In this document: positions 62,542-64,000 of the stretch, one piece after another
Numbering within the stretch: position 1 is the first letter of the stretch
Layout: every line of letters begins with the position of its first letter
NCBI GenBank assembly: GCA_002163975.1
Contig: CP019636.1
Coordinates: forward strand, 2,021,001 to 2,085,000
Reading direction: 5' to 3'
DNA: 64,000 nt
Origin: Nostocales cyanobacterium HT-58-2
Lineage (GTDB): Bacteria; Cyanobacteriota; Cyanobacteriia; Cyanobacteriales; Nostocaceae
Translations under genes and position numbers: made by a program
The notes under the pieces: generated by a model
What the model was told of the DNA's origin: nothing
Databases searched by the model: none
Seen by the model: only the letters and a program-made list of their open reading frames with translations

Positions 62542-62588
62542 GACAGACTCTGTACGCGGTTTTGGAGTCTGTCCTTGTAGTTTTTTCT
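62542..62588 (+). terminator. Rho-independent terminator after the small hypothetical
   Basis: GACAGACTC and GAGTCTGTC pair around a 14-base loop, followed by CTTGTAGTTTTTTCTTTTT. Confidence 0.7.
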
Positions 62589-62727
62589 TTTTCCGGAAAT
62601 TACTGCTTCTAGAGTGATGATCTAAATAGAGGTTTGGACATATACATAAAGGGACAGGCAATGATTGCAGATTTATCGATGCCTCAACAATCACAAACCC
62701 GGAAGCGAAAAAATAGAGGTGAATTCC

Positions 62728-62895
62728 ATGAATACTCTAGAACTTGACTCCAAAAAACAGGACAACAAATCCACGAAGAAAAAACGAAAGTCTTGCCATC
62801 ACACGAATATTGGTACTCCTTTAGCGCCTTTGCGCCCACTTCATCAAAAACAACAGGAGCCTGAGCTACTGAGCAATTGGGATCACGCAAGTTAA
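62728..62895 (+). CDS. Small basic peptide gene (55 residues)
   Basis: The ATG at 62728 has a good ribosome site (GAGGTG, 8 bp upstream) and yields a basic 55-residue protein (MNTLELDSKKQDNKSTKKKR, ending ELLSNWDHAS) with one Cys and several His. A 28-residue frame starts at 62661 and overlaps it, possibly a leader. I know no relative. Confidence 0.45.
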   Translation: MNTLELDSKKQDNKSTKKKRKSCHHTNIGTPLAPLRPLHQKQQEPELLSNWDHAS

Positions 62896-62951
62896 TTTTT
62901 CAAGCCTTAAAGCTCCTAAAATTTTATACATTTAACCAAATATACGTGAAT

Positions 62952-63065
62952 GTGATTTCGCGCAACTCCCACAAGCGTTTGAAAAGTCTTGTGCTGGAAC
63001 CAAAACCTATAGCTTTGGTTCCTCAATCTCGTCGTCCTCCATTAGCATCTAAATACTCGCCGTAG
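62952..63065 (+). CDS. Possible very small basic peptide
   Basis: A GTG at 62952 opens 37 residues (MISRNSHKRLKSLVLEPKPI, ending SKYSP). No ribosome site is evident, and the hairpin GGAACCAAA / TTTGGTTCC (about 62995-63022) lies inside it. I report it with low confidence because it fills the space before the convergent sbpA. Confidence 0.2.
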   Translation: MISRNSHKRLKSLVLEPKPIALVPQSRRPPLASKYSP

Positions 63066-63069
63066 GGAT

Positions 63070-64000
63070 CTAACCTTTGTTAGCTGTATTGACGGTACGC
63101 AGAACCTTGGCAAAAATGGCGTCATCACTAAAAAACTTTTGCTGAATCGCAGCCCAACCGCCATAGTCATTCGTTGTTGCTAAAGCTTTGATCCGAGGAT
63201 ATTTATCAACAAATTCCTTTTGTTGCGCTACACCCGAATCGATTGGTCGATAACCAGTTTGAGCAAAGATTTGTTGAGCTTCCGGAGTGTACAAATACTG
63301 AATAAACGCCTGTGCTACTTCGCGAGTGCCGTGCTTGTCTACATTTTTATCAACAATGGCAACTGGGTTGTCAATCGAGAAATTGACATCAGGAACAGAA
63401 TATGGAAGTTTTTCACCATTTGCAGCTTTTAATAATACTTCATTTTCATAAGTGATGAGAGCATCTCCTTTGCCTCCCTTGAAAAAAGTATCGGTTGCCT
63501 CACGAGCACTTTCAGGTAAGAGAGGAACGTGTTTATAGACATTGGTGACAAATTCTAATGCCTTAGACTCATCTTTTCCGCTTTTAATTGCTGCATGCCA
63601 TAACGCTAAGAAGTTCCAGCGTGCGCCACCAGATGTTAGAGGGTTCGGCGTAATCACCGTGACTCCACTTTTTGTTAAGTCTGCCCATGTTTTGATGCCT
63701 TTGGGATTGCCCTTACGGGTTAAAATTGCAGCTACAGACTTACTGACGATGCTGTTGTTAGAAAACTCTTTCTCCCAACCTGGTTGAATCAATCCTGCTC
63801 GCTCAATCTTTTGAATATCCGGAGCGAGGGACAAATGTACCACATCAGCATCTAATCCTCCCTGAACCACGGCAAGAGCTTGAGCACCAGAACCACCATA
63901 ACTCTGCTTAAAGGTGACATTTTGGTTATGCTCTTTTTTCCACTTCTCTACAAATTTGGGAATAATCTTGTCATGGGCAGCTTTGGTGACAGAGAACGAA
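63070..64000 (-). CDS. sbpA: Sulfate ABC transporter substrate-binding protein (partial, start beyond window)
   Basis: The C-terminal 309 residues or so are present; the 5' end lies beyond position 64000. The reading frame is open to the edge (SFSVTKAAHDKIIPKFVEKW). Motifs of the Sbp/CysP family are clear: FKQSYGGSGAQALAVVQGG, DADVVHLSLAPDI, TPNPLTSGGARWNFLALW and ALITYENEVLLKA. It delivers sulfate (or thiosulfate) from the periplasm to the CysTWA transporter. The permease and ATPase genes would be expected outside the window. Confidence 0.93.
   Translation of the reverse strand, partial: SFSVTKAAHDKIIPKFVEKWKKEHNQNVTFKQSYGGSGAQALAVVQGGLDADVVHLSLAPDIQKIERAGLIQPGWEKEFSNNSIVSKSVAAILTRKGNPKGIKTWADLTKSGVTVITPNPLTSGGARWNFLALWHAAIKSGKDESKALEFVTNVYKHVPLLPESAREATDTFFKGGKGDALITYENEVLLKAANGEKLPYSVPDVNFSIDNPVAIVDKNVDKHGTREVAQAFIQYLYTPEAQQIFAQTGYRPIDSGVAQQKEFVDKYPRIKALATTNDYGGWAAIQQKFFSDDAIFAKVLRTVNTANKG

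Overview
The window comes from a heterocyst-forming filamentous cyanobacterium (order Nostocales in the broad sense). The photosystem II genes psbN and psbH, Ycf66, the PII protein GlnB and frequent GCGATCGC (HIP1) octamers place it in the cyanobacteria. A hetF gene preceded by a long tandem array that fits nsiR1 small-RNA genes places it among heterocyst formers. No rRNA or tRNA gene was found. The last gene, a sulfate-binding protein, runs off the right edge.

Layout. 1-10991 is mostly housekeeping: a PRC-barrel protein, a conserved hypothetical divergent from a GH38 alpha-mannosidase, psbN and psbH divergent from each other, tatA, pth, rpsU, rsmI, a PfkB-type sugar kinase and a CysQ-type phosphatase. 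10992-14568 is accessory: a 21-bp minisatellite, two copies of a dispersed repeat, then a small peptidase-associated protein and a caspase/FGE-sulfatase fusion. The C-terminus of that fusion has the codon signature of a diversity-generating retroelement (DGR) variable region. 14569-28413 holds bioF, two secreted proteins (one with a PEP-CTERM tail), stress-type proteins, a histidine kinase, glnB, thiD and a membrane-anchored subtilase. 28414-34989 is the heterocyst region: about 15 hairpin units, most with a TCCGGA box, transcribed towards the left and so antisense to the hetF direction, then hetF and a Ser/Thr kinase.

35358-43339 returns to metabolism: aldehyde dehydrogenase, gnd, ycf66, a RelE/ParE-type toxin-antitoxin pair and ileS. 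43398-51108 is a second accessory block, all on the minus strand: ParA, HepT/MntA, and a compact three-gene set. The set comprises a winged-helix protein (possibly RcaD-like), an AAA+ ATPase (possibly RcaG-like) and an 869-residue protein that joins a DEDDy exonuclease, a Cas4/AddB-like Fe-S nuclease and an FtsK motor. This set is the best candidate here for an undercharacterised DNA-processing or defence system. 51316-64000 has two glycosyltransferases, a 53-residue secreted peptide, conserved hypotheticals, thrC, an alpha/beta hydrolase, a GH1 beta-glucosidase and a partial sbpA.

All functions are assigned by reading motifs and from memory of the families; no database search was run. Small-RNA ends are predicted from hairpins and box spacing, so they are accurate to a few bases at best.
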